From positions 62,001 to 126,000 of the forward strand of contig JANXXU010000027.1 of NCBI GenBank assembly GCA_025350465.1: DNA of 64,000 bases. Reading direction: 5' to 3'. A model generated the notes under the pieces. It was not told the origin of the DNA, did not search any database, and worked only from the letters and a program-made list of their open reading frames with translations. This document shows positions 1 to 10,343 of this stretch, one piece after another (the stretch's first letter is position 1; every line of letters starts with the position of its first letter). Source of the DNA: Alphaproteobacteria bacterium (lineage in GTDB: Bacteria > Pseudomonadota > Alphaproteobacteria > Micropepsales > Micropepsaceae). Made by a program: the position numbers and the translations under genes.

Positions 1-1944
1 CGTGATCGGTTCGGCCTTGAGCAAGCTTCGGACCTGATCGAGCATCGTATCGAGGCCGTTGGTCAGGACTTCGGCGGCTCGCGTTCTTGTCGCGGCGTCG
101 GCAGTGGCCAAGCGTTCCAGTGACGCTGCGAGCGCGCGCGCGTTCGCGGCTGCAGCGGTGTTCGCGCTTCCGGCGGCTTCTTTCAATTGGCGCGCCGTCG
201 CTCCAAGGCTCGCCGCGAGTTCAAGATCGGTCGGTGCTGGCTTCATTGAGGGCGGACTGAGCGTCAGATCGAGGAGCATCGATGCGTCGGCGATTTGCGA
301 AAGTTTTTGCTGCTGATCCTTCGGAATGAAATCGTCGATGGTGATGACGCGAGCGACCTCCGGCAAAACAGATAGCCTCCGCGCCAATGCAGCAGCGGCA
401 TCGTGAGTGGGAGCGGCGACATCCAGCGTGTCGGGCGAGGTGTCGGGATCGCGGGACAAATCGAGAAGAGTCGCCATCGATTCGACGTCGTGGCTGCGCA
501 GGTTGAGTGGGTTGAAATCGAATTCGAGCCACGGCATGAGCGCCAGCGCGACAACACCGCTCGCGGCCGCCGCCGTAACGATCGGGCGGGCGCGATCGCG
601 CAAGAACCGATCGACGCCGGCCAAACCACGAGAGCCGATTTTCTCCGACTCACCGGGGGGCTGCATTAGTTTGATCAGCGCCGGCAGGAGCGTCAGGCTC
701 AAGACAAACATCACCGGCATGCCCATGCCGGCGACAAGGCCGAGTTCGGCGACGCCCGAATAGCTGGTTGGCAGAAAGGCCAAGAAGCCGGCAGTGATCG
801 CCATCATCGCAAGCGTCAGCGAAGGACCGAGGCCGCGCCCCACTGCAGCCAATGCTCGATCAAGGTCTTCCACAGCCTGGCGCTCGGTCCGATAGCGCAC
901 GCAGACCTGGATACCAAAATCGATGCCCAGGCCGATGAAGAGTGCGATGAAGGCGATGGATATGAGATTGAATGCACCGACAAACAACAAACCCAGCGTC
1001 GTCGTGACCGCGAGGCCGACCAAGACTGTGGTCAAAACCGCGACGATGAGGCGCAGCGACTGCAGTGCCATCAACAACATCGCCAAGACTGCCGCACCCA
1101 TGACCACGGCGATCGCGTCGGCGCGGTCGGCCAAGGAAGCAAATTCCTCGTCAGCGAGCGGCACGGGTCCCGTCAAACGGACCCGCACACCGTTATTCGG
1201 TAGAAGCCCGAGCTGCTTTGCGGTTGCACGAATGAAGTCGCTCGCGTTGCCTCCCGGCGTCAACGCCTCGTAGTCGAGGATAGCTTCGACCTCGATCAGG
1301 CGCCGAGTTTGGCGCAAGCTTGCATCGCCCCCCATCGCCAATTTGCGCCACGACAAGAACGCGCGCCGGCCGCCAAAGAAATCCTCGAGCGTTCGCTGCA
1401 ATTCCGAAATTGGCCGGCTCATACGATCGAGCGTCACTTGTCCGTGCGTTACACCCAGCAACGCCGTGGACAAGCTGTCCATCACCCCGCGAAGATTTGG
1501 ATCGGCAGCGAGCGCGCCCAAGAACGGCTGGGCAGCAACAATGTCTTGAACGGCTGCAGCCGTCTCTTGCGTGCTGAGAAATAGAAGTCCGTTCCGCTCA
1601 AAGAACGGGCCGCCCCCCGGCCGTCTGACCGAATAAAAAAGATCGCGGCGCTTTTCGAGAGCGTCCGTCAATCCCACAGTTGCCTGTTGCGCGCGCTCCG
1701 GCGTCACACCGTCTATAACAATGAGGATCAGGTTTTTTCGATCCGGAAAAATCTTGAAGAATTGTGCCTCACGCTGGCGCCACGGCAGTTCGGGCGAGAG
1801 GAGCTTGGTCGTGTCGCTGTTGAGCGCAAAATGCGTGCCCGCGTAACCGCCGCAAATGATGGCGAGTACTGTTGCCGCGATGACAACGCCCGTCGCATGG
1901 CGCGTACAGAAACCCACGGCGCGCGCGATCCCCGATGCCAACAT
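1..1944 (-). CDS. hpnN: HpnN-type hopanoid RND transporter (3' end outside window)
   Basis: Inner-membrane RND-superfamily permease of the HpnN group, which is thought to move hopanoids towards the outer membrane. The minus-strand frame stays open from an ATG at 1944 to the left edge (648 codons, no stop). The protein begins with a short cytoplasmic end and a TM helix (MLASGIARAVGF..). A long periplasmic domain follows, then a run of several TM helices with LGLLFVGAFNLISIAFIALF near residues 315-335. A second hydrophobic stretch contains MPVMFVLSLTLLPALIKL. After it comes DFNPLNLRSHD, typical of the second periplasmic domain in HpnN. The start lies 21 bp after the mlaA stop, so the two are probably one transcript. 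The C-terminal part is not visible. The assignment rests on recalled family features, not a search. Confidence 0.82.
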   Translation of the reverse strand, partial: MLASGIARAVGFCTRHATGVVIAATVLAIICGGYAGTHFALNSDTTKLLSPELPWRQREAQFFKIFPDRKNLILIVIDGVTPERAQQATVGLTDALEKRRDLFYSVRRPGGGPFFERNGLLFLSTQETAAAVQDIVAAQPFLGALAADPNLRGVMDSLSTALLGVTHGQVTLDRMSRPISELQRTLEDFFGGRRAFLSWRKLAMGGDASLRQTRRLIEVEAILDYEALTPGGNASDFIRATAKQLGLLPNNGVRVRLTGPVPLADEEFASLADRADAIAVVMGAAVLAMLLMALQSLRLIVAVLTTVLVGLAVTTTLGLLFVGAFNLISIAFIALFIGLGIDFGIQVCVRYRTERQAVEDLDRALAAVGRGLGPSLTLAMMAITAGFLAFLPTSYSGVAELGLVAGMGMPVMFVLSLTLLPALIKLMQPPGESEKIGSRGLAGVDRFLRDRARPIVTAAAASGVVALALMPWLEFDFNPLNLRSHDVESMATLLDLSRDPDTSPDTLDVAAPTHDAAAALARRLSVLPEVARVITIDDFIPKDQQQKLSQIADASMLLDLTLSPPSMKPAPTDLELAASLGATARQLKEAAGSANTAAAANARALAASLERLATADAATRTRAAEVLTNGLDTMLDQVRSLLKAEPIT

Positions 1945-1965
1945 CAGGTCCGCCGTCGAACGGAG

Positions 1966-2703
1966 TCAGAACTCGGGGAGCGATTGCGTATTCGGCTTGC
2001 TGTTTCTGATTTCATTGTTGCGCTGTTGGCGATAGAGGCTTCGCAGCGCAGCGTAATAGTCGATGGAGCTACGTTCAACAGCGTCCAGCGATTCTATGTT
2101 CCTGGACCGAGCGTCGACGATCTTTCCAACGAAGCGCATGACCGACCAAAACGTCTGGCCGTCATAGCGGGCATAGGTGAGGGGATCAAAAAACAGGTCG
2201 ACTCCCGTGCCGACAGCGTCCCTGGGGTTGCTGGGGCCAAGCAGTGGGAGCACCAAATATGGCCCTTCGTCGACGCCGTAGACCGCAAGCGTTTGGCCGA
2301 AATCCTCCGTATGCGCCGGAATGTCGAGTTCGGCTCCGACATCGATCAAACCGCCGATGCCCGCGGTGGTGTTGAGCGCCAGCCGGGCGAGCGTTTGGCC
2401 TGCTCGATCAATCTCGCCCTGCAGAACGTCGTTGGCGAACGTTACCGGCGAATCGAGGTTTGCCAGGAAATTATGGACACCGTTGCGCGCGAATTCCGGC
2501 ACCACTTCGACATATGCTTGTGCGATGGGAAGCGCGACCGCTTTATCGAGCGCGTCGTTGGCGTCGAAAACCGTCCGGTTCGTCGGCTCGAACGGGTCGT
2601 TCTCCTGCGTCGGGGGATTTTGTGCGCAGCCGACCAACGCCGGAACTAGAACTGCATATACTAGGGAACGCCAGTGCACTTGATCGCCGATCGCAGACGC
2701 CAC
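1966..2703 (-). CDS. mlaA: MlaA (VacJ) outer-membrane phospholipid-transport lipoprotein
   Basis: Outer-membrane lipoprotein of the Mla system, which removes misplaced phospholipids from the outer leaflet. The N-terminus is hydrophobic and ends in a lipobox LVGC with Cys26 as the lipidation site. It is followed by the family hallmark DPFEPTNRTVF and further conserved stretches (DFGQTLAVYGVDEGPYLVLP, FFDPLTY). The 245-residue length is normal for the family. The annotated start is a GTG. A second in-frame GTG at 2679 would give a cleaner 18-residue signal peptide and may be the true start. The gene leads directly into hpnN, so the second gene's cargo may be delivered through this outer-membrane protein; that functional link is inference. 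Confidence 0.88.
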   Translation of the reverse strand: MASAIGDQVHWRSLVYAVLVPALVGCAQNPPTQENDPFEPTNRTVFDANDALDKAVALPIAQAYVEVVPEFARNGVHNFLANLDSPVTFANDVLQGEIDRAGQTLARLALNTTAGIGGLIDVGAELDIPAHTEDFGQTLAVYGVDEGPYLVLPLLGPSNPRDAVGTGVDLFFDPLTYARYDGQTFWSVMRFVGKIVDARSRNIESLDAVERSSIDYYAALRSLYRQQRNNEIRNSKPNTQSLPEF

Positions 2704-2898
2704 GAATCACACTGTGATCGAAGATAGAAGACCGTGCCCTTCCGGCATACCGCGACGCGCTTGCGCGCGCGGCCGCGCAGATCAAAACCGCGACGCATGG
2801 CATCTGAGTCACACTAACGAGTCGGTGCGTCTTCAAAATTGAGAGGCAAGTTCGAGACCGATAACGCGGTGACGCATACAAGGACGACGTCAGCGAGG

Positions 2899-4152
2899 CT
2901 AAGCAGGCCGCACGAGAACGTGTTTTTTCTTGCCAAGCGAGAGCTTGATTGCGCCACCCGAGTTCAGATCGCGCTCGCCTACCTTGGCCCCTTCATCCGT
3001 CACAACTTGATCGTTGACCTTCAAGCCGCCGCCAGCAATTTGCCGGCGTGCCTCTGAATTCGACGCTGTCAGCCCAGCTAGGGTGAACAACGCCAAGACG
3101 CCGACGCCCTTAGCCAACTCGCCACGGTCGACAGAAACGGTTGGGAGATCAGCCGACACGCCGTCGCCTTCAAAGGTTTGGCGGGCGGTTGCCGCCGCGC
3201 GCTCTGCCTCCGCCTGGCCGTGAGCGAGTGCTGTCGCTTCGTTCGCCAGAATCTTTTTCGCGTCGTTCAATTCCGCGCCTTTGAGAGATTCGAGTTTCTC
3301 GATTTCGCCGATCGGCAAGTCGGTGAAGATGCGCAAGAAGCGCCCCACATCGGCGTCTTCGGCGTTACGCCAGTATTGCCAAAACTCGTAAGGGCTCAGC
3401 ATGTCGGCCGAGAGCCATACTGCGCCGGCCACGGACTTGCCCATTTTTGCCCCCGATGCAGTTGCAATCAACGGCGAAGTCAAACCGAACAGCTCAGCGT
3501 TGTCGGTGCGCCGCGCGAGATCGATACCCGTCACGATGTTGCCCCATTGGTCCGAGCCACCCATTTGCAGGCGGCATCCGTGGCGGCGGAACAGCTCGGC
3601 AAAATCATAGGCTTGCAGGATCATGTAGTTGAATTCGAGGAACGTCAGCGGCTGCTCGCGATCGAGGCGCAGCTTCACGCTGTCCATCGTGATCATGCGA
3701 TTGATCGTGAAATGCCGGCCGACGTCGCGCAGGAAGGGAATGTATTCGAGTTTGTCGAGCCAATCCGAATTGTCGACCAAAATGGCGTCGGTCGGGCCGT
3801 CCCCGAACTTGATGTAGCGGGTGAAGATCTCTCTGATCCGCGCCGAGTTCGCGATTATCTGTTGTTCGCTCAGCAGCTGACGCACTTCGTCCTTGCCGGA
3901 GGGATCTCCGATCTTGGTCGTGCCCCCGCCGACGAGAACAATGGGCTTGTGCCCGTGACGCTGCAGGGTGCGTAAGCGCATGATCTGCGTCAGGTTGCCG
4001 ATGTGCAAACTCGCGGCGGTCGAATCGAAGCCGATATAGCCCGCCACGCGCTCCTTCGACATGAGCGCGTCCAGCCCCTCAAGATCGGTGCATTGATGGA
4101 GGTGGCCGCGCGCGGCGAAGTCGTTCAAGAATGCGGAGCGAAAGGCGCGCAT
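2899..4152 (-). CDS. tyrS: Tyrosyl-tRNA synthetase
   Basis: Class I aminoacyl-tRNA synthetase that charges tRNA-Tyr in the cytoplasm. The nucleotide-binding signature HIGN is at residues 50-53 and the KMSKS-type loop KMGKS at 236-240. Between them are the tyrosine-pocket stretches [12 protein letters not shown] and GGSDQWGNI. The C-terminal 60 or so residues look like an S4 RNA-binding domain ([11 protein letters not shown]). I chose the ATG at 4152 (417 aa, normal length). The frame is open further up to a TTG at 4203, but that would overlap the divergent anmK start and adds a tail unlike the family. It shares a roughly 50-bp intergenic region with anmK. Confidence 0.95.
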   Translation of the reverse strand: MRAFRSAFLNDFAARGHLHQCTDLEGLDALMSKERVAGYIGFDSTAASLHIGNLTQIMRLRTLQRHGHKPIVLVGGGTTKIGDPSGKDEVRQLLSEQQIIANSARIREIFTRYIKFGDGPTDAILVDNSDWLDKLEYIPFLRDVGRHFTINRMITMDSVKLRLDREQPLTFLEFNYMILQAYDFAELFRRHGCRLQMGGSDQWGNIVTGIDLARRTDNAELFGLTSPLIATASGAKMGKSVAGAVWLSADMLSPYEFWQYWRNAEDADVGRFLRIFTDLPIGEIEKLESLKGAELNDAKKILANEATALAHGQAEAERAAATARQTFEGDGVSADLPTVSVDRGELAKGVGVLALFTLAGLTASNSEARRQIAGGGLKVNDQVVTDEGAKVGERDLNSGGAIKLSLGKKKHVLVRPA

Positions 4153-4202
4153 GGGCAATTGGGCTCGTGAAAGGCGAATAAGGGGCGGCTGTGTAGCACA
4201 CA

Positions 4203-5306
4203 ATGGCGCGTATTCTGAAGGCTTTGGGGCTCATGAGCGGAACGTCGATGGACGGCATTGACGCGGCAATCCTTGAGACCGACGGTGAAATCGTTGCGGC
4301 CTTTGGTCCCACACGCTTTGCGCCCTATGACGATGTCCTGCGCGCGCGGCTGCGTGACACCGTTAGGGCCGGGCCCTCGCTGCGACTCGATGGCCCGCTT
4401 CCGCGCCGAATTGCAGACATTGAACGCGATTTGACCAAAGCCCACGGCGAAGTGGTGGACGCGTTGCTGAGGGCCGAAGGCCTGCGCGCGACCGATATCG
4501 CCGTTATCGGCTTTCACGGCCACACGCTGGCGCATCGCCCCGCGCTGCGCTCGACGCTGCAGATCGGCTCTGGACCTCTGCTCGCGCAATTGACCCGCAT
4601 CGATGTGATCAGCGATTTTCGCGTCGCCGATGTGCGGGCGGGCGGTCAGGGCGCGCCCTTGGCTCCGACCTATCACCAAGCGCTTTCGCGCGGGCGCGCG
4701 CCTGTCGCAATCCTCAACATCGGCGGTGTCGCCAACGTCACCTTCGTCGGACGCGATGGAACTCTGATCGCGTTCGACACCGGGCCTGGCAACGGTCCGA
4801 TAGACGATTGGGCTTTGCACCATGTCGGCAGGCCCGTCGACGAGGGCGGCAAGCTCGCGCAACGTGGCCGCGTGCACGAAGACATCATTGCCGTGCAACT
4901 GGCCCATCCTTACTTCATCAAGCCCCCGCCCAAATCCCTGGACCGCATGGATTTCACTGCGGACATGACGCGCAATCTAAGCCCAGCCGACGGTGCCGCA
5001 ACACTGACGGCATTCACTGCCCGCGCGGCTGCGAAATCGCTAGAGCAATTTCCTGAGGCTCCGCGCGACTGGATCGTGTGCGGCGGCGGCCGACACAATC
5101 CGGTTCTTATGGCAGCGCTGCAATCGGCATTGCCGGGCACCCGTATAAAGGCCGCTGAAGACCTCGGCTGGCGCGGCGACTTCATCGAGGCCGAAGCCTT
5201 CGCTTATCTCGCGGTGCGCAGCTTGCGCGGCCTGCCGTTCAGCTTTCCCAAGACCACGGGCGTGCCACGGCCGATGACTGGCGGCGTGCTGAGTGTGCGA
5301 AGCTAG
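4203..5306 (+). CDS. anmK: Anhydro-N-acetylmuramic acid kinase
   Basis: Peptidoglycan-recycling enzyme that opens the 1,6-anhydro ring of anhMurNAc and phosphorylates it to MurNAc-6-phosphate. The N-terminal signature [12 protein letters not shown] is present, followed by [11 protein letters not shown], the phosphate-binding [10 protein letters not shown] and FDTGPGN. A C-terminal [11 protein letters not shown] matches the second nucleotide-binding lobe. The length of 367 residues is typical. It is divergent from tyrS, an arrangement seen in other alphaproteobacteria, and its 3' end overlaps the convergent hydrolase gene by 4 bp. Confidence 0.95.
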   Translation: MARILKALGLMSGTSMDGIDAAILETDGEIVAAFGPTRFAPYDDVLRARLRDTVRAGPSLRLDGPLPRRIADIERDLTKAHGEVVDALLRAEGLRATDIAVIGFHGHTLAHRPALRSTLQIGSGPLLAQLTRIDVISDFRVADVRAGGQGAPLAPTYHQALSRGRAPVAILNIGGVANVTFVGRDGTLIAFDTGPGNGPIDDWALHHVGRPVDEGGKLAQRGRVHEDIIAVQLAHPYFIKPPPKSLDRMDFTADMTRNLSPADGAATLTAFTARAAAKSLEQFPEAPRDWIVCGGGRHNPVLMAALQSALPGTRIKAAEDLGWRGDFIEAEAFAYLAVRSLRGLPFSFPKTTGVPRPMTGGVLSVRS

Positions 5307-5962
5307 CCGCTGCTTTCCTCGACAGGCGGCATGCGCATGTCGAGATATTCCTCGACCACCTGCTTCAGTTGCGTGATGTGATTGTCGAAGAAGTGGTTGG
5401 CGCCATCGACTTTGACCTGAGTGATTTTGATGCCGCGTTGCGCCGACAGACGATCGACGAGTTTCTGCACGTCCGCCTCCGGCGCCACCTGATCATTGCG
5501 CCCGTGCACGATCAGGCCGGACGCGGGACAAGGGGCGAGGAAGGTGAAGTCGTAGATGTTCGCCGGCGGTGAGATCGAGATGAAAGCTTGGATCTCTGGC
5601 CGGCGCATCATCAACTGCATGCCGATCCAAGCGCCGAACGAGAAGCCGACGATCCAGCAACCTTGAGCGCCGGGATTCATCGCCTGCATCCAGTCGAGCG
5701 CGGCCGCGGCATCCGACAACTCGCCGATGCCGCCGTCGAAAAGACCTTGACTGCGGCCGACCCCACGAAAGTTGAACCGCATCACCGAGCAGCCCCGGCG
5801 CTGAAAGCAGTAAAACATCTCGTAGACGACGCGATTGTTCATCGTGCCGCCGAACTGCGGGTGCGGGTGCAGAACCAAGGCGATTGGCGCCGTCTTGTGT
5901 TTTTGATGCTGATATCGACCTTCGAGCCGGCCAGTCGGCCCTGCAAAAATCACTTCAGGCAT
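5303..5962 (-). CDS. Alpha/beta hydrolase of the KANL3/Tex30-like group
   Basis: Predicted cytoplasmic serine hydrolase of 219 residues. An HPHPQFGGTMNN stretch at 32-43 is characteristic of this bacterial subfamily. The nucleophile elbow GFSFG puts Ser108 at the active site. Asp in HGRNDQVAPE and His in DGANHFFDNH are plausible triad partners. There is no signal peptide. Substrates of the subfamily are poorly known and nothing next to the gene specifies one. The gene converges on anmK with a 4-bp overlap, and its 5' side faces the regulatory region of the suf operon. Confidence 0.8.
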   Translation of the reverse strand: MPEVIFAGPTGRLEGRYQHQKHKTAPIALVLHPHPQFGGTMNNRVVYEMFYCFQRRGCSVMRFNFRGVGRSQGLFDGGIGELSDAAAALDWMQAMNPGAQGCWIVGFSFGAWIGMQLMMRRPEIQAFISISPPANIYDFTFLAPCPASGLIVHGRNDQVAPEADVQKLVDRLSAQRGIKITQVKVDGANHFFDNHITQLKQVVEEYLDMRMPPVEESSG

Positions 5963-6063
5963 GTTTGGGCGTTACCTTCTCGCGCGGCTTTGTCAATGTC
6001 CGCTGTAGGGTCTTTCTCGGCGGCGCAAACCCGAAAAACCCGTTTCGGAACAATTTGTTGCAG

Positions 6064-6089
6064 ATAACCTGACTGAAATAGTCCCTAAT
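6064..6089 (+). promoter_or_regulatory. IscR type-1-like operator, distal copy
   Basis: The palindromic core GACTGAAATAGTC (6071-6083) is flanked by AT-rich ends. The layout matches the type-1 [2Fe-2S]-IscR box known from Escherichia coli, with GACT and AGTC half-sites and a 13-bp core. It lies just upstream of the -35 element of the iscR-suf promoter. Binding by the downstream IscR is inferred. Confidence 0.65.
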
Positions 6090-6113
6090 ACTTGACCACA
6101 GCAGTCGGGAAAT
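6088..6113 (+). promoter_or_regulatory. IscR type-1-like operator, promoter-overlapping copy
   Basis: A second core with the same geometry, GACCACAGCAGTC (6094-6106), with flanks ATACTT and GGGAAAT close to the known type-1 consensus. Its centre is 23 bp from the first copy. It covers the spacer of the predicted promoter, as expected of an autorepression site. Confidence 0.7.
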
Positions 6114-6120
6114 CTATATC
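6092..6120 (+). promoter_or_regulatory. Predicted sigma-70 promoter of the iscR-suf operon
   Basis: The -35 is TTGACC (6092-6097) and the -10 is TATATC (6115-6120), with a 17-bp spacer. The proximal IscR-type box occupies the -35 and the spacer. The predicted transcript start is near 6127, which leaves a leader of about 110 nt before the iscR ATG. Confidence 0.6.
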
Positions 6121-6237
6121 GCTCGCCGGCAGGGCGCCGGGGGCGGCGCTTTCTACCACGCCTCTATGGCGCAAAAGCAAGGAAATCGAACGCAGGGCGC
6201 GCTTGTGGCGCAGGTGGTTCGGAAAGGGACGGAACCC

Positions 6238-6705
6238 ATGAAGCTCTCGACCAAAGGGCGCTACGCAGTGATGGCGATGGTCGATCTCGCGCGCCATAGC
6301 GCGGGCAAACCGGTGGCGCTGAACGATATCGCAGCGCGCCAGGAAATCTCGCTATCCTATTTGGAGCAGCTGTTCGCCAAGCTCAGACGAGGTGGCCTTG
6401 TGATCAGCACACGAGGTCCCGGCGGCGGCTATCGCCTGGCACGCAGTGCCGCAGAAACGCGCATCGCCGACATTATTTTGGCAGTCGATGAGCCGATCAA
6501 AGCAACGCGCTGCGAACTCGGTAGTCCGAAGGGCTGCACGGGCCACCAGGGGCGCTGCGTGACCCACGACCTTTGGGAAGAGCTCGGCCGCCAGATCCAG
6601 ATCTTCTTGAGCGCCGTCACTCTCGACGATGTCGTCAACAAGCGCGTGCTTGGTATGAGCCGGCTGCCGAACACTGAGACATCACGCGAGCCGGTCGCGG
6701 CCTAA
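6238..6705 (+). CDS. iscR: IscR, Rrf2-family Fe-S cluster regulator
   Basis: DNA-binding sensor of Fe-S status that normally represses its own operon when it carries a [2Fe-2S] cluster. The 155-residue protein starts MKLSTKGRYAVMAMVDLA, the standard Rrf2 winged-helix opening, with the recognition segment ISLSYLEQLFAKLRR. Cluster ligands are recognisable as Cys92, Cys100, Cys107 and His110. The Cys spacing is slightly longer than in the E. coli protein, as is common in alphaproteobacteria. The ATG at 6238 follows a GGAAAGGGA-type ribosome-binding site; an earlier in-frame start at 6166 would add an unrelated tail. It heads the suf operon, 9 bp before the cysteine desulfurase gene. Confidence 0.93.
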   Translation: MKLSTKGRYAVMAMVDLARHSAGKPVALNDIAARQEISLSYLEQLFAKLRRGGLVISTRGPGGGYRLARSAAETRIADIILAVDEPIKATRCELGSPKGCTGHQGRCVTHDLWEELGRQIQIFLSAVTLDDVVNKRVLGMSRLPNTETSREPVAA

Positions 6706-6714
6706 GACAAAACG

Positions 6715-7878
6715 ATGCGCGCTTATTTCGATACCAATGCAACAGCGCCGCTTCGCCCCGAGGCGAAGGCAGCTATGCTTACGGCTCTCGACGCCACCGG
6801 TAACGCCCAGTCGGTGCACGCTGAGGGTCGCCAGGCACGCGCCCGAATTGAAAAGTCGCGCAAGCAAGTCAGCGCTCTTGTCGACTGCGCCGCCAGCGAC
6901 GTCATCTTCACCAGCGGCGGGTCGGAAGCGAATGCTCTAGCGTTGCGCGGCGCTATCCAAGGCGCTGCCGAAGCCGGCGACCGGTTCACGCGGCTTGTCG
7001 TCTCGGCGATCGAGCATGACTCCGTTTTGGCTAACGCCGCGCTCTGCGAGGCGACGAACGCAGGCTTGCGGGTTGTCGAATGCCCGGTGACCGGGCAGGG
7101 AGTTGTCGATCTTATCGAGTTCCGCCGGATCCTGCGCGAAGGCAAGGGTCGCGCACTGGTTTCCATCATGGCCGCGAACAACGAAACCGGCGTCGTCCAA
7201 CCGATTGCCGAGGTCGTCAACGAAGCCAAGACCGTCGGCGCGTTGGTTCACTGCGACGCCGTACAGGCGGCCGGCAAATTGCCGTTCTCGTTCGCCAAGC
7301 TCGGACTCGATTATGCGACTCTGAGTGCGCACAAGGTCGGAGGCCCACAAGGGGTCGGAGCGCTGGTTGCACGTTCGAAGGTTCCGCTGGCGCGTCAGAT
7401 CGCCGGCGGCGGGCAGGAGCGAGGACATCGCGCCGGGACCGAGAACGTCGCTGCGATCGCAGGCTTTGGCGCCGCGGCCGAAGCTGCGTCGCGCGATCTC
7501 GATCAGATTGGGGATATGCAGACTCTACGCGAATATGGTGAACAAATACTTAATGCGATTTGCCCGGACGCAACCATCTTCGGAGTAGGCGCCGCGCGCT
7601 TGGCCAATACGATTTGCATCGCGGCACCGGGCATGAGCGCTGAGACGCTTGTCATCGCCCTCGACCTCGAGGGCTTTGCTGTGAGTGCTGGCGCCGCCTG
7701 CTCGTCTGGCAAGGTACGTCAGAGCCACGTCTTGGCTGCCATGGGTGTGGATTCGGTCTTGGCGAAAAACGCGATACGCGTGAGCTTTGGCCCGACCACG
7801 ACGCGCGGAGAACTCAACGCATTCGCCGAGGCGTGGGCGCGCATCCTGAAGCGCGCGCAGCCGCGCGCGGCGGCATAA
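6715..7878 (+). CDS. Type I (NifS/IscS-like) cysteine desulfurase
   Basis: PLP enzyme that takes sulfur from cysteine for Fe-S or thiolation pathways. It opens with [14 protein letters not shown]. The PLP lysine is Lys207 in SAHKVGG. The sulfur-accepting Cys329 lies in the extended loop [15 protein letters not shown], the type I arrangement. The length of 387 residues is normal. It sits between iscR and sufB in the same operon, although the operon also encodes a type II SufS. The division of labour between the two is not evident. No IscU scaffold gene is in the window. Confidence 0.92.
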   Translation: MRAYFDTNATAPLRPEAKAAMLTALDATGNAQSVHAEGRQARARIEKSRKQVSALVDCAASDVIFTSGGSEANALALRGAIQGAAEAGDRFTRLVVSAIEHDSVLANAALCEATNAGLRVVECPVTGQGVVDLIEFRRILREGKGRALVSIMAANNETGVVQPIAEVVNEAKTVGALVHCDAVQAAGKLPFSFAKLGLDYATLSAHKVGGPQGVGALVARSKVPLARQIAGGGQERGHRAGTENVAAIAGFGAAAEAASRDLDQIGDMQTLREYGEQILNAICPDATIFGVGAARLANTICIAAPGMSAETLVIALDLEGFAVSAGAACSSGKVRQSHVLAAMGVDSVLAKNAIRVSFGPTTTRGELNAFAEAWARILKRAQPRAAA

Positions 7879-7886
7879 GGACAACG

Positions 7887-9338
7887 ATGGCAGAACAAGC
7901 AACCATTGATGCCGTCACCGCCCGGGGCGCCGAGCGCTACAAATACGGCTTCGTCACCGACATCGAGAGCGACAAAGCCCCCAAAGGCCTGAGCGTCGAC
8001 ACGGTTCGCTTCATTTCGGCCAAGAAGAACGAGCCGCAATGGATGCTCGAATGGCGCCTTCAGGCGTATGAGCGCTGGCTGACCATGCGCGAACCGCGCT
8101 GGGCGCGCGTGAGCTATCCGCCGATCGACTATCAGGATGCCTATTATTATTCGGCGCCAAAGAACCAGAAGAAGCTCGAGAGTCTGGATCAAGTCGACCC
8201 GAAGCTGCTTGAAACTTATAAGAAGCTCGGCATTCCGTTGACTGAGCAGAAACTGCTCGCCGGCGTCGCCGTTGACGCGGTGTTCGACAGCGTTTCGGTC
8301 GCGACGACCTTCAAAGGAAAGTTGGCGGAGGCCGGCGTCATATTCTGTCCGATCTCCGAGGCGTTGCAGACCCACCCTGAACTCGTGCGCAAATATCTGG
8401 GTAGCGTCGTACCGATCACCGATAATTTTTTCGCCACTCTGAACGCGGCCGTCTTTTCCGACGGCTCGTTTGTCTATGTGCCGCCCGGCGTTCGTTGCCC
8501 CATGGAGCTGTCGACGTATTTTCGCATCAACGAAGCCTCGACGGGTCAGTTCGAACGTACGCTCATCATCGCGGACAAAGGCTCCTACGTTTCCTATCTC
8601 GAAGGCTGCACGGCGCCGATGCGCGACGAGAACCAGCTGCACGCTGCCGTCGTTGAGCTGATCGCGCTCGATGACGCAGAGATCAAGTACTCGACCGTCC
8701 AAAACTGGTATCCGGGCGACGAGAACGGCCTCGGCGGGATCTACAATTTCGTCACCAAGCGCGGCGATTGCCGCGGCTCGCGGTCGAAGATCAGCTGGAC
8801 GCAAGTCGAGACCGGCTCTGCCATTACCTGGAAATATCCAAGCTGTATCTTGCGCGGCGACAATTCCGTCGGCGAGTTCTTTTCGATCGCCATCACAAAT
8901 CATCATCAGCAGGCCGATACCGGCACGAAGATGATCCACCTCGGCCGCAATACGCGCTCGCGCATCATCTCGAAGGGGATCAGCGCCGGTCAGGCACAAA
9001 ACACCTATCGAGGGCTCGTCAGCGCTCATGCCAGAGCCGACAACGCACGCAATTACACGCAGTGCGATTCGCTGCTGATTGGGCCCAAATGCGGCGCACA
9101 TACCGTGCCGTACATGGAGAGCGGCAACCGCACCGCACAGTTCGAGCACGAAGCAACGACGTCGAAGATCAGCGACGACCAACTGTTCTATTGCCTTTCG
9201 CGCGGTATCCCGGCCGAGGAAGCGGTCACCTTGATCGTCAACGGTTTTTGCCGCGACGTGCTGCAGAATCTGCCGATGGAATTCGCCGTGGAGGCACAGA
9301 AATTGATTGGAATCAGTCTTGAGGGAAGCGTCGGATGA
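7887..9338 (+). CDS. sufB: SufB, Fe-S cluster scaffold subunit
   Basis: Core subunit of the SufBCD complex, on which new Fe-S clusters are assembled. The 483-residue protein has the SufB signature regions [16 protein letters not shown] near residue 75 and [17 protein letters not shown] near 200. The C-terminal beta-helix core includes [17 protein letters not shown], and the conserved [10 protein letters not shown] is also present. Translation is taken from the ATG at 7887, 8 bp after the desulfurase stop. An upstream in-frame start inside the previous gene is unlikely. The stop overlaps the start of the next small gene (ATGA). Confidence 0.97.
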   Translation: MAEQATIDAVTARGAERYKYGFVTDIESDKAPKGLSVDTVRFISAKKNEPQWMLEWRLQAYERWLTMREPRWARVSYPPIDYQDAYYYSAPKNQKKLESLDQVDPKLLETYKKLGIPLTEQKLLAGVAVDAVFDSVSVATTFKGKLAEAGVIFCPISEALQTHPELVRKYLGSVVPITDNFFATLNAAVFSDGSFVYVPPGVRCPMELSTYFRINEASTGQFERTLIIADKGSYVSYLEGCTAPMRDENQLHAAVVELIALDDAEIKYSTVQNWYPGDENGLGGIYNFVTKRGDCRGSRSKISWTQVETGSAITWKYPSCILRGDNSVGEFFSIAITNHHQQADTGTKMIHLGRNTRSRIISKGISAGQAQNTYRGLVSAHARADNARNYTQCDSLLIGPKCGAHTVPYMESGNRTAQFEHEATTSKISDDQLFYCLSRGIPAEEAVTLIVNGFCRDVLQNLPMEFAVEAQKLIGISLEGSVG

Positions 9339-9596
9339 GCGACAGCCGCGAAGTTTGGTTCGTTCGAACCAGTTACACCGGTCAAGCCTACCCGGTGACG
9401 TGGCAAGGATGGCTGGCGACACTGGCGTTTGCAGCGTTCGTCGTCACGATGGTGATTCTTGGTGTAATCATTGCGGCGACGGCTTTCGTGATCGCTGTCA
9501 TCGTCGCCGTGTTTCTCGTTGCCTTTGCTTATCTACGGTTTGTTTTCCGTCATAGCCGTGCGTCGCGTAACGTTGCCGACTACCGAGGGCCCACCG

Positions 9597-9604
<8 letters not shown>
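9335..9604 (+). CDS. Small membrane protein embedded between sufB and sufC
   Basis: 89-residue protein of unknown function. The N-terminal part has aromatic and polar residues ([20 protein letters not shown]). Residues 26-67 are almost wholly hydrophobic, enough for one long or two tightly packed TM helices. A short basic tail ([11 protein letters not shown]) follows. The W-F-P-x-TWQGW pattern recalls a family of short bacterial inner-membrane proteins without assigned function. It overlaps sufB by 4 bp and sufC by 8 bp, so its translation should be coupled to both. A membrane protein inside a cytosolic Fe-S assembly operon is the odd point here; a tethering or membrane-recruitment role is only a guess. 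Confidence 0.75.

Positions 9605-10339
<735 letters not shown>

Positions 10340-10343
<4 letters not shown>

Noticed and set aside
1687-2649. 320-codon plus-strand frame
   Set aside because: It overlaps mlaA and hpnN, both well supported on the other strand, and has no recognisable motif.
7719-9422. 567-codon open frame on the minus strand
   Set aside because: It lies antisense to sufB and the end of the desulfurase gene, has no recognisable domain, and its amino acid content (many Arg, Ala, Asp) is typical of a GC-rich shadow frame.
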